From: Moraxella nonliquefaciens
GTDB lineage: Bacteria; Pseudomonadota; Gammaproteobacteria; Pseudomonadales; Moraxellaceae
Assembly: GCF_001679005.1 (NCBI RefSeq)
Contig: NZ_LXTW01000003.1
Span: forward strand, 248,930-312,929
Direction of reading: 5' to 3'
DNA: 64,000 nucleotides
Positions 44,816-53,184 of this stretch are shown one piece after another. The notes beneath the pieces are model-generated. The model ran no database searches and was not told where the DNA came from. It saw only the letters and a list, made by a program, of their open reading frames with translations. The position numbers and the translations under genes were made by a program. Position 1 is the first letter of the stretch, and each line of letters starts with the position of its first letter.

Positions 44816-46056
44816 CAGTGATCTCCTCCTGTAACACGTTCGGGGGGTTGCTTGCACGTCTCCATGGATGTATAAAATGGCATCAAAATGAAGTACAAGA
44901 AGTATAAAATGGTACAAATACGAGCAACAAGCGTACCTGTTGGTGTAGAAGATACCCCACCAAGATAACCTAAGATTAGAAAGCTCACCACAAAGATGGC
45001 CAATGCAATCTTAGACAAAATACCTTTGTAGCGGATGGATTTTACAGGTGAGCGGTCAAGCCATGGCATGACAAACAAGATGGCAATCGCACCAAACATC
45101 ACAATCACCCCAGGCAGTGCAGAACCAAACATGGATGGTGTGGCACGAAGCATGGCATAAAATGGCATGTAGTACCAAACAGGAGCAATGTGAGCAGGTG
45201 TTTTTAAAGCATTTGCAACTTCAAAGTTAGGTTTTTCAAGGAAGTAGCCACCACCCTCTGGGGCAAAGAAGACCACAGCAAAGAAACATATAAAGAACAC
45301 GACGATACCGACCATGTCATGCACGGTGTAGTAAGGATGAAAAGGCACGCCATCTAATGGTACGCCATTTTTATCTTTGAGTTTCTTAATCTCAATACCG
45401 TCTGGGTTATTAGAACCGACGTGGTGTAGGGCAACTAAGTGCATGAATACCAAGCCAACAAGCACCAAAGGAATCGCCACAACATGTAGTGCAAAGAAAC
45501 GGTTTAGGGTAATGCCTGAAATGATGTAGTCGCCTTTAACCCATTCAGCCAAACCATCGCCGATAAAAGGAATGGCGGCAGGTAGATTTAGAATGACCTG
45601 AGCGCCCCAAAACGACATATTACCCCAAGGCAGCAGATAGCCAAAGAAACCCTCTGCCATCAGACACAGATAAATCGCCATGCCAATAATCCACACCAAC
45701 TCACGAGGCTTTTTATAAGAGCCATACATAAGACCACGAAACATGTGCAGATAAACGACCACAAAGAAAGCGGATGCTCCTGTGGAGTGCATGTAGCGAA
45801 TAAGCCAGCCACCTTTGACATCACGCATGATATATTCAAGCGATGCAAATGCTCCTTCGGCACTGGGGTTGAACATCATGGTTAGCCAAATACCTGTCAC
45901 TAATTGATTGACAAGTACAACCATGGACAGCACACCAAAGAAATACCAAAAGTTAAAGTTCTTTGGTGCATAATATTTGGACATATGGTATTCATAAGTT
46001 TCTGTCGCAGGAAAGCGAGCATCAACCCAGCCCATAAATTTCTTAGCGATACTCAT
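44815..46056 (-). CDS. petB: Cytochrome b of the bc1 complex
   Basis: The membrane core of the quinol:cytochrome c oxidoreductase. It has 413 residues and eight or more spans, the fused b type. Heme-ligand histidines lie in the paired motifs GWLIRYMHSTGASAFFVVVYLHMFRG and LNRFFALHVVAIPLVLVGLVFMHL. The Qo-site PEWY equivalent appears as PVWYYMPFYAML. The upstream ATG (46071) lies inside petA. The start at 46056 has a GGGGAGGC site and follows the petA stop directly. It is the second gene of petABC. Confidence 0.96.
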   Translation of the reverse strand: MSIAKKFMGWVDARFPATETYEYHMSKYYAPKNFNFWYFFGVLSMVVLVNQLVTGIWLTMMFNPSAEGAFASLEYIMRDVKGGWLIRYMHSTGASAFFVVVYLHMFRGLMYGSYKKPRELVWIIGMAIYLCLMAEGFFGYLLPWGNMSFWGAQVILNLPAAIPFIGDGLAEWVKGDYIISGITLNRFFALHVVAIPLVLVGLVFMHLVALHHVGSNNPDGIEIKKLKDKNGVPLDGVPFHPYYTVHDMVGIVVFFICFFAVVFFAPEGGGYFLEKPNFEVANALKTPAHIAPVWYYMPFYAMLRATPSMFGSALPGVIVMFGAIAILFVMPWLDRSPVKSIRYKGILSKIALAIFVVSFLILGYLGGVSSTPTGTLVARICTILYFLYFILMPFYTSMETCKQPPERVTGGDH

Positions 46057-46057
46057 A

Positions 46058-46642
46058 TTATGCCTCCCCAACGGTCAAGATGGTGTCTTCAATCTTGTAG
46101 ATAGGTACAGGTAGGTTTAAGGGTGCAGGCATGCTGCTATAAACACGACCTGCTAAGTCGTACATAGAGCCATGGCAGGGGCAAAAGAAACCACCCATCC
46201 AATCAGCACCGCCCAAGTCTGCTGCACCAACCTCGGGTCTAAATATCGGTGCACAACCCAAATGCGTACAGACACCCTCAACAACCAGTATCTCAGGTTG
46301 TATGGAGCGTGTCTCGTTTTTGCAGTTTTCAGGTTGTACAGATCCGTTAGACTCAGGGTCAGCAAGCCTAGGAGTTACCTTACTTAGGTTGGCAAGCATA
46401 TCTTCGGTACGTTTGACCACAAAGATGGGTTTGCCACGGTATTTTAACGTAATCATCTGCCCATTTTCGATACCAGCGATGTCAGCGACGACAGCGGCAC
46501 CTGCAGCTTCTGCTTTGGCACTTGGATACCAAGAACGCACAAATGGGGTGGCTATTGCACCAACACCAACCGCACCGATGGCGGCAGTGGATGCAATCAA
46601 AACTCTACGGCGTTTAACATTCACGCCTTCGGCATGGCTCAT
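46058..46642 (-). CDS. petA: Rieske iron-sulfur subunit of the bc1 complex
   Basis: Carries the [2Fe-2S] cluster that takes electrons from ubiquinol. It has 194 residues. The N-terminus has a twin-arginine-type RRRVLIASTAAIGAVGVGAIATPF membrane anchor. The cluster site has Cys125-T-His127-L-G-Cys130 and Cys154-P-Cys156-His157, giving the two Cys and two His ligands plus the disulfide pair. A Ser and a Tyr (SMYD) near the second motif complete the usual high-potential signature. It is the first gene of petABC. Confidence 0.96.
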   Translation of the reverse strand: MSHAEGVNVKRRRVLIASTAAIGAVGVGAIATPFVRSWYPSAKAEAAGAAVVADIAGIENGQMITLKYRGKPIFVVKRTEDMLANLSKVTPRLADPESNGSVQPENCKNETRSIQPEILVVEGVCTHLGCAPIFRPEVGAADLGGADWMGGFFCPCHGSMYDLAGRVYSSMPAPLNLPVPIYKIEDTILTVGEA

Positions 46643-47022
46643 TAAAACTTCCTCCAGAAAATGATGGGGATTATCCCATACTGGGTGTGTGGTTATAACA
46701 ACGTTTTATCATAACCACATTTGCTGTGCCTATTTTTCTAAACATGACTATTTTAAGCTATTTTTGTAATAAAATAAATCGTTCTTTTACAAAGTTGCGA
46801 AAAAATCCTTAAAAAATGTCATGAATTTACAAAAAAATTTAAAATTGTATAAAAATTAGACAAAATTTACCAAATTATTCAGTTTTGTATAAATTCTTGT
46901 CATTTTTGATGAATATAGAGGGTTGTTATTATACGATAATAATATTTATTATTAATTGTGAATTTATTTGGTAATTCAAAATCCATGTTGATTTAAATTA
47001 TTCTAATCAAAAAAACACATAC
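46643..47022. other. A/T-rich gap between petA and rpsI
   Basis: About 380 bases with no reading frame of interest. The sequence is strongly A/T-rich, especially 46740-46990. It must hold the petA promoter (reading left), but no consensus -10/-35 pair stood out. Apart from the rpsI terminator at its right edge I see no repeat or RNA. Confidence 0.6.
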
Positions 47023-47051
47023 AAAAAAACTCCCGAAGTCCGAGAGTTTTT
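47023..47051 (-). terminator. Rho-independent terminator after rpsI
   Basis: On the minus strand AAAAACTCTCG pairs with CGGGAGTTTTT around a short loop, including one G-U pair, followed by T residues. It lies just after the rpsI stop. Confidence 0.75.
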
Positions 47052-47064
47052 GAAAACGCAAAAA

Positions 47065-47451
47065 TTAACGCTTTGAAAATTGTGGGCGTTTACGTGCTTT
47101 GCGTAGACCCAGTTTTTTACGTTCAACTTCACGAGCATCACGAGTGACAAAACCAGCGGCTTTTAGAGCAGGTTTTAGTGTCTCATCTGACTCAATCAAT
47201 GCACGAGTAATGCCATGACGGATGGCACCTGCTTGACCACTTGCACCACCACCGGTAACTGTGATATATAGGTCATATTTGTCAGCAGATTCTAGAAGTT
47301 CTAGGGGCTGACGTACAACCATACGAGAAGTCTCACGACCAAAGTATTCGTCTAGACTTTTGCCATTGATGACGATATTACCAGTGCCTTTTGACAAGAA
47401 GACACGAGCGGTAGAAGTCTTACGACGACCTGTTCCGTAATTCTTTTCCAT
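47065..47451 (-). CDS. rpsI: 30S ribosomal protein S9
   Basis: A 128-residue basic protein of the 30S head, whose C-terminal tail reaches the P-site tRNA. The N-terminal YGTGRRKTSTARVFL and the ending GLRKARKRPQFSKR are invariant features of uS9. The GGGASGQAGAIRHGITRAL block lies in the middle. It follows rplM by ten bases with a AAGGAGAT ribosome site. Confidence 0.97.
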   Translation of the reverse strand: MEKNYGTGRRKTSTARVFLSKGTGNIVINGKSLDEYFGRETSRMVVRQPLELLESADKYDLYITVTGGGASGQAGAIRHGITRALIESDETLKPALKAAGFVTRDAREVERKKLGLRKARKRPQFSKR

Positions 47452-47461
47452 GTGTATCTCC

Positions 47462-47893
47462 TTAGATGTCTAGTGTTTTTGGTGCTTGGGCAGCATGTGG
47501 GTGCTGAGTACCTGCATACAGTTTTAGCTTTTTAATCATCGCATAACCCAAAGGCCCTTTTGGTAGCATGCCTTTGACAGCTTTATGAAGCACATCTTCT
47601 GGCTTGTGAGCAAGAAGTTTTGTGAAGTTGGTCTCTTTGATGCCGCCAGGATAACCTGTGTGGCGGTAGTATTTTTTGTCCTGAGCTTTTTTGCCAGTAA
47701 CAGCAATTTTGTCAGCATTGATGACGATGATGTAATCACCTGTATCAACGTGGGGGGTGTACGATGGCTTGTGTTTGCCACGCAGACGAGAAGCAATCTC
47801 AGAAGCTAAGCGACCCAGTGTTTTGCCTTCTGCGTCCACGACATACCAGTCATGTACAACCTCAGCGGGTTTGGCGCTAATAGTAGTAGTCAT
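47462..47893 (-). CDS. rplM: 50S ribosomal protein L13
   Basis: An early-assembling 23S rRNA protein. It has 143 residues. DWYVVDAEGKTLGRLASEIASRLRGKHKPSYTPHVDTGDYIIVINADKI and the block GMLPKGPLGYAMIKKLKLY are diagnostic of uL13. The frame is open 38 codons upstream, but that segment has no family match; ATG 47893 gives the normal start and has an AGG site. The leader of about 110 bases upstream may include autoregulatory structure, since L13 is an autogenous repressor in E. coli. It is transcribed with rpsI. Confidence 0.96.
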   Translation of the reverse strand: MTTTISAKPAEVVHDWYVVDAEGKTLGRLASEIASRLRGKHKPSYTPHVDTGDYIIVINADKIAVTGKKAQDKKYYRHTGYPGGIKETNFTKLLAHKPEDVLHKAVKGMLPKGPLGYAMIKKLKLYAGTQHPHAAQAPKTLDI

Positions 47894-48230
47894 ATAAAAC
47901 CTATTTAGTTGCGTTTGAGAGTTGAGCAAATAAAATGCCAAAGGCTTACTTGCTTTGTGAGTTGGGAAACGAAGGGCTCTCAAAAAAACAGCGGTCATTA
48001 TAACCAATCAAAGACAAAAAAGCAATGAAAATTTGATGTTAATTTATAAAATAAATGATGGTAGACACACCATGATATAAAGGGGTTAAAACTGCAAATA
48101 TGGTTGGAAAAATGACAGGATAGGGCTTTAAAATTTTATCAAATTTTCATAAAATTTTTCATAAAATGATGATAAGATAGATGGTGATTTTACTACTTTT
48201 TGTTATTAAAAAACTTATTAAGGAAAACCC

Positions 48231-50471
48231 ATGACCTTGCCACACGCACCACGCTTACCAAAGACCAATGACGCCACACACCAAGATGCGACCGTCAGCA
48301 TAGAAAACCAAGCCATGCAAAGTGTGCTCGGTCAGACCCCTGCACCGACGGATTTACACCATATTAAAAAGATTGTGGATGAATGGGGTAATTTTAGTCC
48401 TGACTGTTTTATCAATCGTGATTTATCCACGTTACGTTTTCAGCTTAGGGTGCTCGCTCAGGCGACCAATCCACACCACCCATTATTAGAACGTATGTTT
48501 TTTTTGACCATTTTTTCATCTAATATGGACGAATTTTTTGAGATTCGGGTGGCAGGACTTATCCAAAAAATGAAAAATGGTGACAAATCCAGCAGTCTTG
48601 ATGGGAGAAAACCGTCTGAGTTGTTGGCAGAGATTAGTCAGGTAGCACATCGTGCCGTAGAAGAGCAGTATCGTATTTTAAATGAAGACATCTTGCCAGA
48701 ACTTGCCAAGGCAGACATTCGTTACCTGAAACGTCATGAGTTGACTGATGCTCAAAAGGCGTGGATGCGTGAGTACTTTTTTAATCAAGTACTGCCCGTT
48801 TTGACACCAATCAGCATTGACCCTGCCCACCCATTTCCTAGGGTGGTCAATAAATCTTTGAATTTTATCGTAAGTTTGGAGGGTAAAGATGCTTTTGGGC
48901 GTGATTTATCGCTTGCCATCGTTCCTGCTCCACGTTCACTACCTCGTGTGATACGTCTGCCTGATGAACTAACAGGAGGTAAAGACCATCATATTATGCT
49001 CTCAGCGGTGATTCATGAGCATGTCGGTGAGCTGTTTTTGGGGATGAGAGTAACAGGTTGTCATCAGTTTAGGCTGACCCGTAACGCTGACCTTGACTTG
49101 TCCGATGACGTTGAAGACCTTGCCAAGGCCTTAGAGGGTGAGCTTGATAATCGCCGTTTTGGGCATAAGGTACGTTTGGAGGTGAGTACCAACTGCCCCA
49201 AAGAGTTGTATGAGTTATTACTAAAAGAGTTTGAGTTAAATGAGTCTCAACTGTACCGTGTCAATGGCCCTGTAAATCTTATACGTATGCTAACAAGTTT
49301 TGATAAACCTAGTTTAAAATTTGCTCCATTTACACACGCCACTGCCCAACCATTTAAAGGCATGGAGATGGTTAAGGTTGCCAAAGACGACAGGTCTATG
49401 TTTTGTGTGATGAATAACAAAGATGTGCTGGTGCATCATCCTTTTGAGGCGTTCACACCTGTTATTAATCTGTTGTGGCAAGCGGCAAACGACCCTGATG
49501 TACTTGCCATTAAACAGACAATTTATCGCTCTGGTACGAACTCAGAGATTGTCCAAGCCTTAGCAGCCGCCGCCCGTAATGGTAAGGAGGTGATTGCTGT
49601 CATTGAACTACGTGCCAGATTTGATGAAGCCAGTAATATCGCTGTTGCCAATATGCTAACCGACGCTGGGGCGATTGTGGTGTATGGCGTGGTTGGTTAT
49701 AAAACACATGCCAAACTTATGCTCATCGTACGTAGAGAAAATGGTAAAATTCGCCGTTACGCCCATCTGGGTACAGGTAATTATCACGCTGGCAACGCCA
49801 AAGCCTATACTGATTATGGACTGTTTACCGCTCACCAAGAGATTTGTGCAGATGTGGCGGGGGTGTTTGGACAACTGACAGGCATGGGCAGACCACTGCC
49901 ATCTCATCATATCATGCACGCTCCTTTTACCTTACATGATGGACTGGTACGCCTCATCGATGATGAGATTGGTCATGTCAAAAACGGCAAAAAAGGACGC
50001 ATCATCCTAAAATGCAATGCCATCACCGAGCGTGGCATTATTAATAAACTCTATGAAGCAAGCCGTGCTGGTGTAGAGATTGATTTGATTGTTCGCTCCA
50101 TTTGCTGTCTGCGTCCACAGGTTAAGGATTTGTCGGAGAACATCCATGTGCGTTCTATCGTGGGGCGGTTTTTGGAACATACTCGTGTTTATTATTTTTA
50201 TAATGACGGTGATGAGAAGCTCTATTGTTCTAGTGCTGATTTGATGGACAGAAATCTATTACACCGTGTGGAGGTGGCATTTCCGATTTTGGATAAAAAG
50301 CTCTTTGGGCGTATTTATGAAGATGGCTTGATAAATTACCTTAATGATAACGTGCAGGCGTGGGAGTTGGACGGTCGTGGTGAGTGGAATCAGGTTCATC
50401 ATGACAAAGATGGCACGGACATTCACGACGCCCAGCAGTATTTGTTAGAAAAAATCTGTGAGCGTGCCTGA
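48231..50471 (+). CDS. ppk: Polyphosphate kinase 1
   Basis: Synthesises long-chain polyphosphate from ATP, reversibly. It has 746 residues. After a 60-residue variable N-terminus come the PPK_N domain (NRDLSTLRFQLRVLAQA, FSSNMDEFFEIRVAGL) and the middle domain. Two phospholipase-D-like catalytic modules follow, with GVVGYKTHAKLMLIVRRE (autophosphorylated His region) and HTRVYYFYNDGDEKLYCSSADLMDRNL. A short tail ends it. An AAGGAAAA site precedes the ATG. The stop codon overlaps the next start (TGATG). Confidence 0.96.
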   Translation: MTLPHAPRLPKTNDATHQDATVSIENQAMQSVLGQTPAPTDLHHIKKIVDEWGNFSPDCFINRDLSTLRFQLRVLAQATNPHHPLLERMFFLTIFSSNMDEFFEIRVAGLIQKMKNGDKSSSLDGRKPSELLAEISQVAHRAVEEQYRILNEDILPELAKADIRYLKRHELTDAQKAWMREYFFNQVLPVLTPISIDPAHPFPRVVNKSLNFIVSLEGKDAFGRDLSLAIVPAPRSLPRVIRLPDELTGGKDHHIMLSAVIHEHVGELFLGMRVTGCHQFRLTRNADLDLSDDVEDLAKALEGELDNRRFGHKVRLEVSTNCPKELYELLLKEFELNESQLYRVNGPVNLIRMLTSFDKPSLKFAPFTHATAQPFKGMEMVKVAKDDRSMFCVMNNKDVLVHHPFEAFTPVINLLWQAANDPDVLAIKQTIYRSGTNSEIVQALAAAARNGKEVIAVIELRARFDEASNIAVANMLTDAGAIVVYGVVGYKTHAKLMLIVRRENGKIRRYAHLGTGNYHAGNAKAYTDYGLFTAHQEICADVAGVFGQLTGMGRPLPSHHIMHAPFTLHDGLVRLIDDEIGHVKNGKKGRIILKCNAITERGIINKLYEASRAGVEIDLIVRSICCLRPQVKDLSENIHVRSIVGRFLEHTRVYYFYNDGDEKLYCSSADLMDRNLLHRVEVAFPILDKKLFGRIYEDGLINYLNDNVQAWELDGRGEWNQVHHDKDGTDIHDAQQYLLEKICERA

Positions 50472-50926
50472 TGGATTGTTATTGTGGCTCGGGTAACCCT
50501 TATGCAGTGTGCTGTCAGCCTTATCATGACGGCACGCCTACTCCCACCGCCGAGCATCTTATGCGGTCAAGGTTTGGCTCTTTTTATCTAAAAAACGTGG
50601 ACTATATCATCGCCACCACCGCCCCAAGTCAGCAAGATAGGCTTGATAAACCTGCCTTGCAAGCATGGGCGGACGGCATGAACTGGACACGCCTTGACGT
50701 GATAAGTCATAACAAAATCGGCAAACGCCACGCCCAAGTGCATTTTAAAGCCTATTTTGACAATGGCGATGGCGAACAGGTGCATGATGAATTATCCGCT
50801 TTTGTCAAGATAGGCGAGCGGTGGTATTTTCTTGACCCAGCCGTGCCTGTTACCTTAACCAACAAACAGCCGTGCCTGTGTGGCAGTGGCGAGAAGTTTA
50901 AGGCGTGTTGTGGGAAGTTTTTATAA
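50471..50926 (+). CDS. ychJ: YchJ family protein with SEC-C motifs (UPF0225)
   Basis: A 151-residue protein with two SEC-C zinc motifs: MDCYCGSGNPYAVCCQPYH at the N-terminus and PCLCGSGEKFKACCGKFL at the C-terminus. Between them is the NTF2-like core with TAEHLMRSRFGSFYLKNVDYI and DGEQVHDELSAFVKIGERWYFLDP. This is the YchJ/YecA-type layout, a conserved family without proven function. It starts on the last base of the ppk stop, so translation is coupled, and is followed by a REP-like repeat. Confidence 0.88.
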   Translation: MDCYCGSGNPYAVCCQPYHDGTPTPTAEHLMRSRFGSFYLKNVDYIIATTAPSQQDRLDKPALQAWADGMNWTRLDVISHNKIGKRHAQVHFKAYFDNGDGEQVHDELSAFVKIGERWYFLDPAVPVTLTNKQPCLCGSGEKFKACCGKFL

Positions 50927-50956
50927 ATAAGATTTCCTACAAAACCCCAGATTAAA

Positions 50957-51033
50957 GAAAACCGTTCGTGGTGAGCTTGGGCAACCTAACGGTTTTCCGC
51001 CACCCTTCGACAGGCTCAGAGCGAACGGAAAAC
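50957..51033. repeat. REP-like dispersed repeat with inverted arms
   Basis: GAAAACCGTTCGTGGTGAGC starts a 77-base element that contains the inverted pair GAAAACCGTT / AACGGTTTTC and then CACCCTTCGACAGGCTCAG with GCGAACGG. Very similar palindromic units (CCGTTCGTGGTGAGC, GACAGGCTCAG) are common intergenic repeats in many bacterial genomes. It lies between ychJ and thiI. Confidence 0.75.
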
Positions 51034-51056
51034 TAGTTTTACAGGAAGTTTATAAC

Positions 51057-51081
51057 AAAAAGGTGTATAATACACCTTTTT
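51057..51081 (+). promoter_or_regulatory. Hairpin containing the -10 of thiI
   Basis: A perfect 11-bp palindrome (AAAAAGGTGTA and its complement around a three-base loop) ends with a T-run, so it looks like a terminator for ppk-ychJ. Its centre is TATAAT (51066-51071), a consensus -10 placed 26 bases before the thiI ATG. Both functions may be served by the same bases. Confidence 0.5.
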
Positions 51082-51097
51082 ATTCTGTCTGATTTTT

Positions 51098-52546
51098 ATG
51101 AAATACATCATCAAATTACACCCTGAAATCATGATGAAAAGCAATAGCGTGCGTAAGCGATTTGTCAAGATTTTGGCAGGGAATTTGCGTAACACGCTAA
51201 AACCTCTTGATGAAACGGTGGTCGTGGTTCAACATTGGGATTATATTGAGGTGCGTCATCGTGATACATCGGCACGCCTACACATACTTGACAAAATGCA
51301 ATGCACCTCAGGGATTCATCATGTCTTAGAAGTTGAAGTGTCGCCTTTTGCCGATTTGCATGACATCTTTGAACAGACCTTGCCCAAAGTCAAAGACAGT
51401 CTTGTGGACAAAACTTTTTGCGTGCGAGTCAAAAGACGTGGCAGACACCCATTTACCTCTATGGATGTCGCCAAATATGTCGGCGGCAGGCTCAATCAAG
51501 CGATAGCCAGTGCCAAAGTACAGCTTAAAAATCCTGACATTACCATCAAAATTGAGATTGAGCAGGATAACATGTTCTTTATTAAAGCACGTCATGATGG
51601 TATGGGTGGGTTTCCCATGAGCACCCAAGAAGATGTGTTATCGCTCATCTCAGGCGGTTTTGATTCGGGTGTGGCAAGCCATGAGTTCATCAGACGTGGC
51701 AGTCGTGTGCATTATTTGTTTTTTAATATGGGCGGTCGCACACATGAGATTGGCACCAAACAAATGGCATATCAGCTTTGGCAGCGATACAGTTCATCGC
51801 ATAAGGTACGTTTTACCACGGTGAATTTTGAGCCTGTGGTGGGTGAGATTTTAACCAAAATTGATGATGGTCAAATGGGCGTGGTCTTAAAGCGGATGAT
51901 GATGCGTGTGGCAAGTGTGATTGCCCAAAAAAACCGCATTCATGCGATAGTAACAGGCGAAGCTCTGGGGCAAGTGGCAAGCCAAACACTCACCAACCTT
52001 GCCATGATAGATAAGGCAAGTGATGTTTTGGTACTGCGTCCACTCATTACCAAAGACAAGGCGGAGATTATTGCTGCTGCTGAAAAAATCGGTACGGCAG
52101 AGATTGCCAAGTCCATGCCTGAGTTTTGTGGGGTCATCTCAAAGAGTCCCACGGTTAAGGCGGTAGAGCATAAACTCATCGCCACCGAAAGTGATTTTGA
52201 TTTTGGTGTATTACAGCATGCCATTGATACTGCCATGACCATAGACATTCGCACCATCGTCGACCAAGCGAGCGACATCCATGCCATTGATACGGCACAC
52301 GCCATTGGCAAAAACGATGTGGTGATTGACATTCGTGCAACCGATGAGAGCGATGATGACCCACTTGATGTGCCACACATTTGCATTCCTTTTTATAAAC
52401 TTGCCACAGAATTTGACACATTGGATGAATCAAAAACCTATCTACTGTACTGTAAAAAAGGTGTGATGAGTGGTTTACAAGCGGTGTATTTAAAAGATAA
52501 AGGGCATGATAATGTTAAAGTGCTAAGGCGTGTTCATCCCTTATGA
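51098..52546 (+). CDS. thiI: tRNA 4-thiouridine sulfurtransferase ThiI (with rhodanese domain)
   Basis: Introduces 4-thiouridine at tRNA position 8 and supplies sulfur for the thiamine thiazole. It has 482 residues. An N-terminal ferredoxin-like/THUMP region (residues 1-165) is followed by the PP-loop ATP-pyrophosphatase domain with SGGFDSGVASHEFIRRG (about 183-199). A C-terminal rhodanese domain carries the persulfide Cys452 in LLYCKKG. This is the long, gammaproteobacterial form. It is transcribed alone and ends before a hairpin terminator and the repeat-rich intergenic region. Confidence 0.96.
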   Translation: MKYIIKLHPEIMMKSNSVRKRFVKILAGNLRNTLKPLDETVVVVQHWDYIEVRHRDTSARLHILDKMQCTSGIHHVLEVEVSPFADLHDIFEQTLPKVKDSLVDKTFCVRVKRRGRHPFTSMDVAKYVGGRLNQAIASAKVQLKNPDITIKIEIEQDNMFFIKARHDGMGGFPMSTQEDVLSLISGGFDSGVASHEFIRRGSRVHYLFFNMGGRTHEIGTKQMAYQLWQRYSSSHKVRFTTVNFEPVVGEILTKIDDGQMGVVLKRMMMRVASVIAQKNRIHAIVTGEALGQVASQTLTNLAMIDKASDVLVLRPLITKDKAEIIAAAEKIGTAEIAKSMPEFCGVISKSPTVKAVEHKLIATESDFDFGVLQHAIDTAMTIDIRTIVDQASDIHAIDTAHAIGKNDVVIDIRATDESDDDPLDVPHICIPFYKLATEFDTLDESKTYLLYCKKGVMSGLQAVYLKDKGHDNVKVLRRVHPL

Positions 52547-52563
52547 CAAATGACTTATCTTTT

Positions 52564-52597
52564 AAAACAGCAAATACCGAGGTTTTGCTGTTTTTTA
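52564..52597 (+). terminator. Rho-independent terminator after thiI
   Basis: AAAACAGCAAA (52564-52574) pairs with TTTGCTGTTTT (52584-52594) and is followed by more T residues. It ends thiI 18 bases after its stop codon. Confidence 0.8.
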
Positions 52598-52610
52598 TTT
52601 GCCTGTTTTA

Positions 52611-52762
52611 TTCATCAGGCAGATTTATTCATCAGGCAGATTTATTCATCAGGCAGATTTATTCATCAGGCAGATTTATTCATCAGGCAGATTTATTCAT
52701 AAGGCAGATTTATTCATAAGGCAGATTTATTCATAAGGCAGATTTATTCATAAGGCAGAAAA
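52611..52762. repeat. Nine tandem copies of a 17-bp repeat
   Basis: The unit TTCATCAGGCAGATTTA is repeated at exact 17-base intervals from 52611 to 52747. The first five units have C at position 6 and the last four have A (TTCATAAGGCAG). Seventeen is not a multiple of three and no reading frame crosses it, so it is not coding. There are no spacers, so it is not CRISPR. It resembles an iteron or minisatellite and lies near two DnaA boxes. Confidence 0.95.
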
Positions 52763-52932
52763 TTACCACAGATGGATGTGAAACATGCTGATTGTATTGA
52801 TGGATTTGATGAAAAAATTTTTTATAACTCATTGATTTTAAATATAAAAAAATTTAATAAAAAAATGTATAAATTTTATCCAATCAACTGCAATTACCGA
52901 TTAATCGTGGCATCACAACTCAAATTTTAAAG

Positions 52933-52953
52933 TTATCCACAGGTTTATCCACA
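52933..52953. promoter_or_regulatory. Two perfect DnaA boxes in tandem
   Basis: TTATCCACA occurs at 52933-52941 and again at 52945-52953, in the same orientation with starts 12 bases apart. Weaker matches (seven of nine) are at 52876-52884 (TTATCCAAT), 52978-52986 and 53074-53082. A/T-rich sequence lies to the left. Confidence 0.75.
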
Positions 52954-53057
52954 GATTTTGGGGAAAAGTAAAAAGGCGGTGGATATTTTTTAAAAATATG
53001 ATAAAAATCAAAAGGTTGTTATGGTACTTTGGTGTGTGAGATGATGGTTTTAATGTC

Positions 53058-53111
53058 AAATGAGAGTCATTCTTGTGGATGTTTCACGGTTAAAATGAGA
53101 GTCATTCTTGT
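53058..53111. repeat. 19-bp direct repeat containing a small dyad
   Basis: AAATGAGAGTCATTCTTGT is present at 53058-53076 and 53093-53111, 35 bases apart. Each copy contains the dyad AATGA-GAG-TCATT. Between the copies, TGTTTCACG (53080-53088) matches the left half of the ParB site parS. Confidence 0.8.
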
Positions 53112-53142
53112 CCCATTCTAATCCTTTTGGCAGATGATACCA

Positions 53143-53167
53143 AAAAGACCTGAGATTCAGGTCTTTT
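53143..53167 (-). terminator. Rho-independent terminator after the His-rich lipoprotein gene
   Basis: A perfect 11-bp stem AAAAGACCTGA (53143-53153) with its complement (53157-53167) and a three-base loop, followed by T residues on the minus strand. Confidence 0.8.
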
Positions 53168-53184
53168 GTTTTACAATTTCTTTT

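Larger units (their letters stand above)
52763..53137. other. Convergent intergenic region with DnaA boxes, A/T-rich segment and direct repeats
   Basis: Between the tandem repeat and the terminator at 53142 there is no gene. It contains an A/T-rich stretch (52812-52875), two perfect DnaA boxes, a 19-bp direct repeat and a partial parS-like sequence, each listed separately. Taken together it looks like a replication-origin or DnaA-titration region, but that is inference. Confidence 0.5.

Noticed and set aside
52611..52762. CRISPR array
   Set aside because: Units are contiguous 17-mers with no spacers, and there are no cas genes.
53080..53095. A true parS site
   Set aside because: Only the left half, nine of nine bases, matches; the right half has four mismatches, so it is reported only as a partial match.
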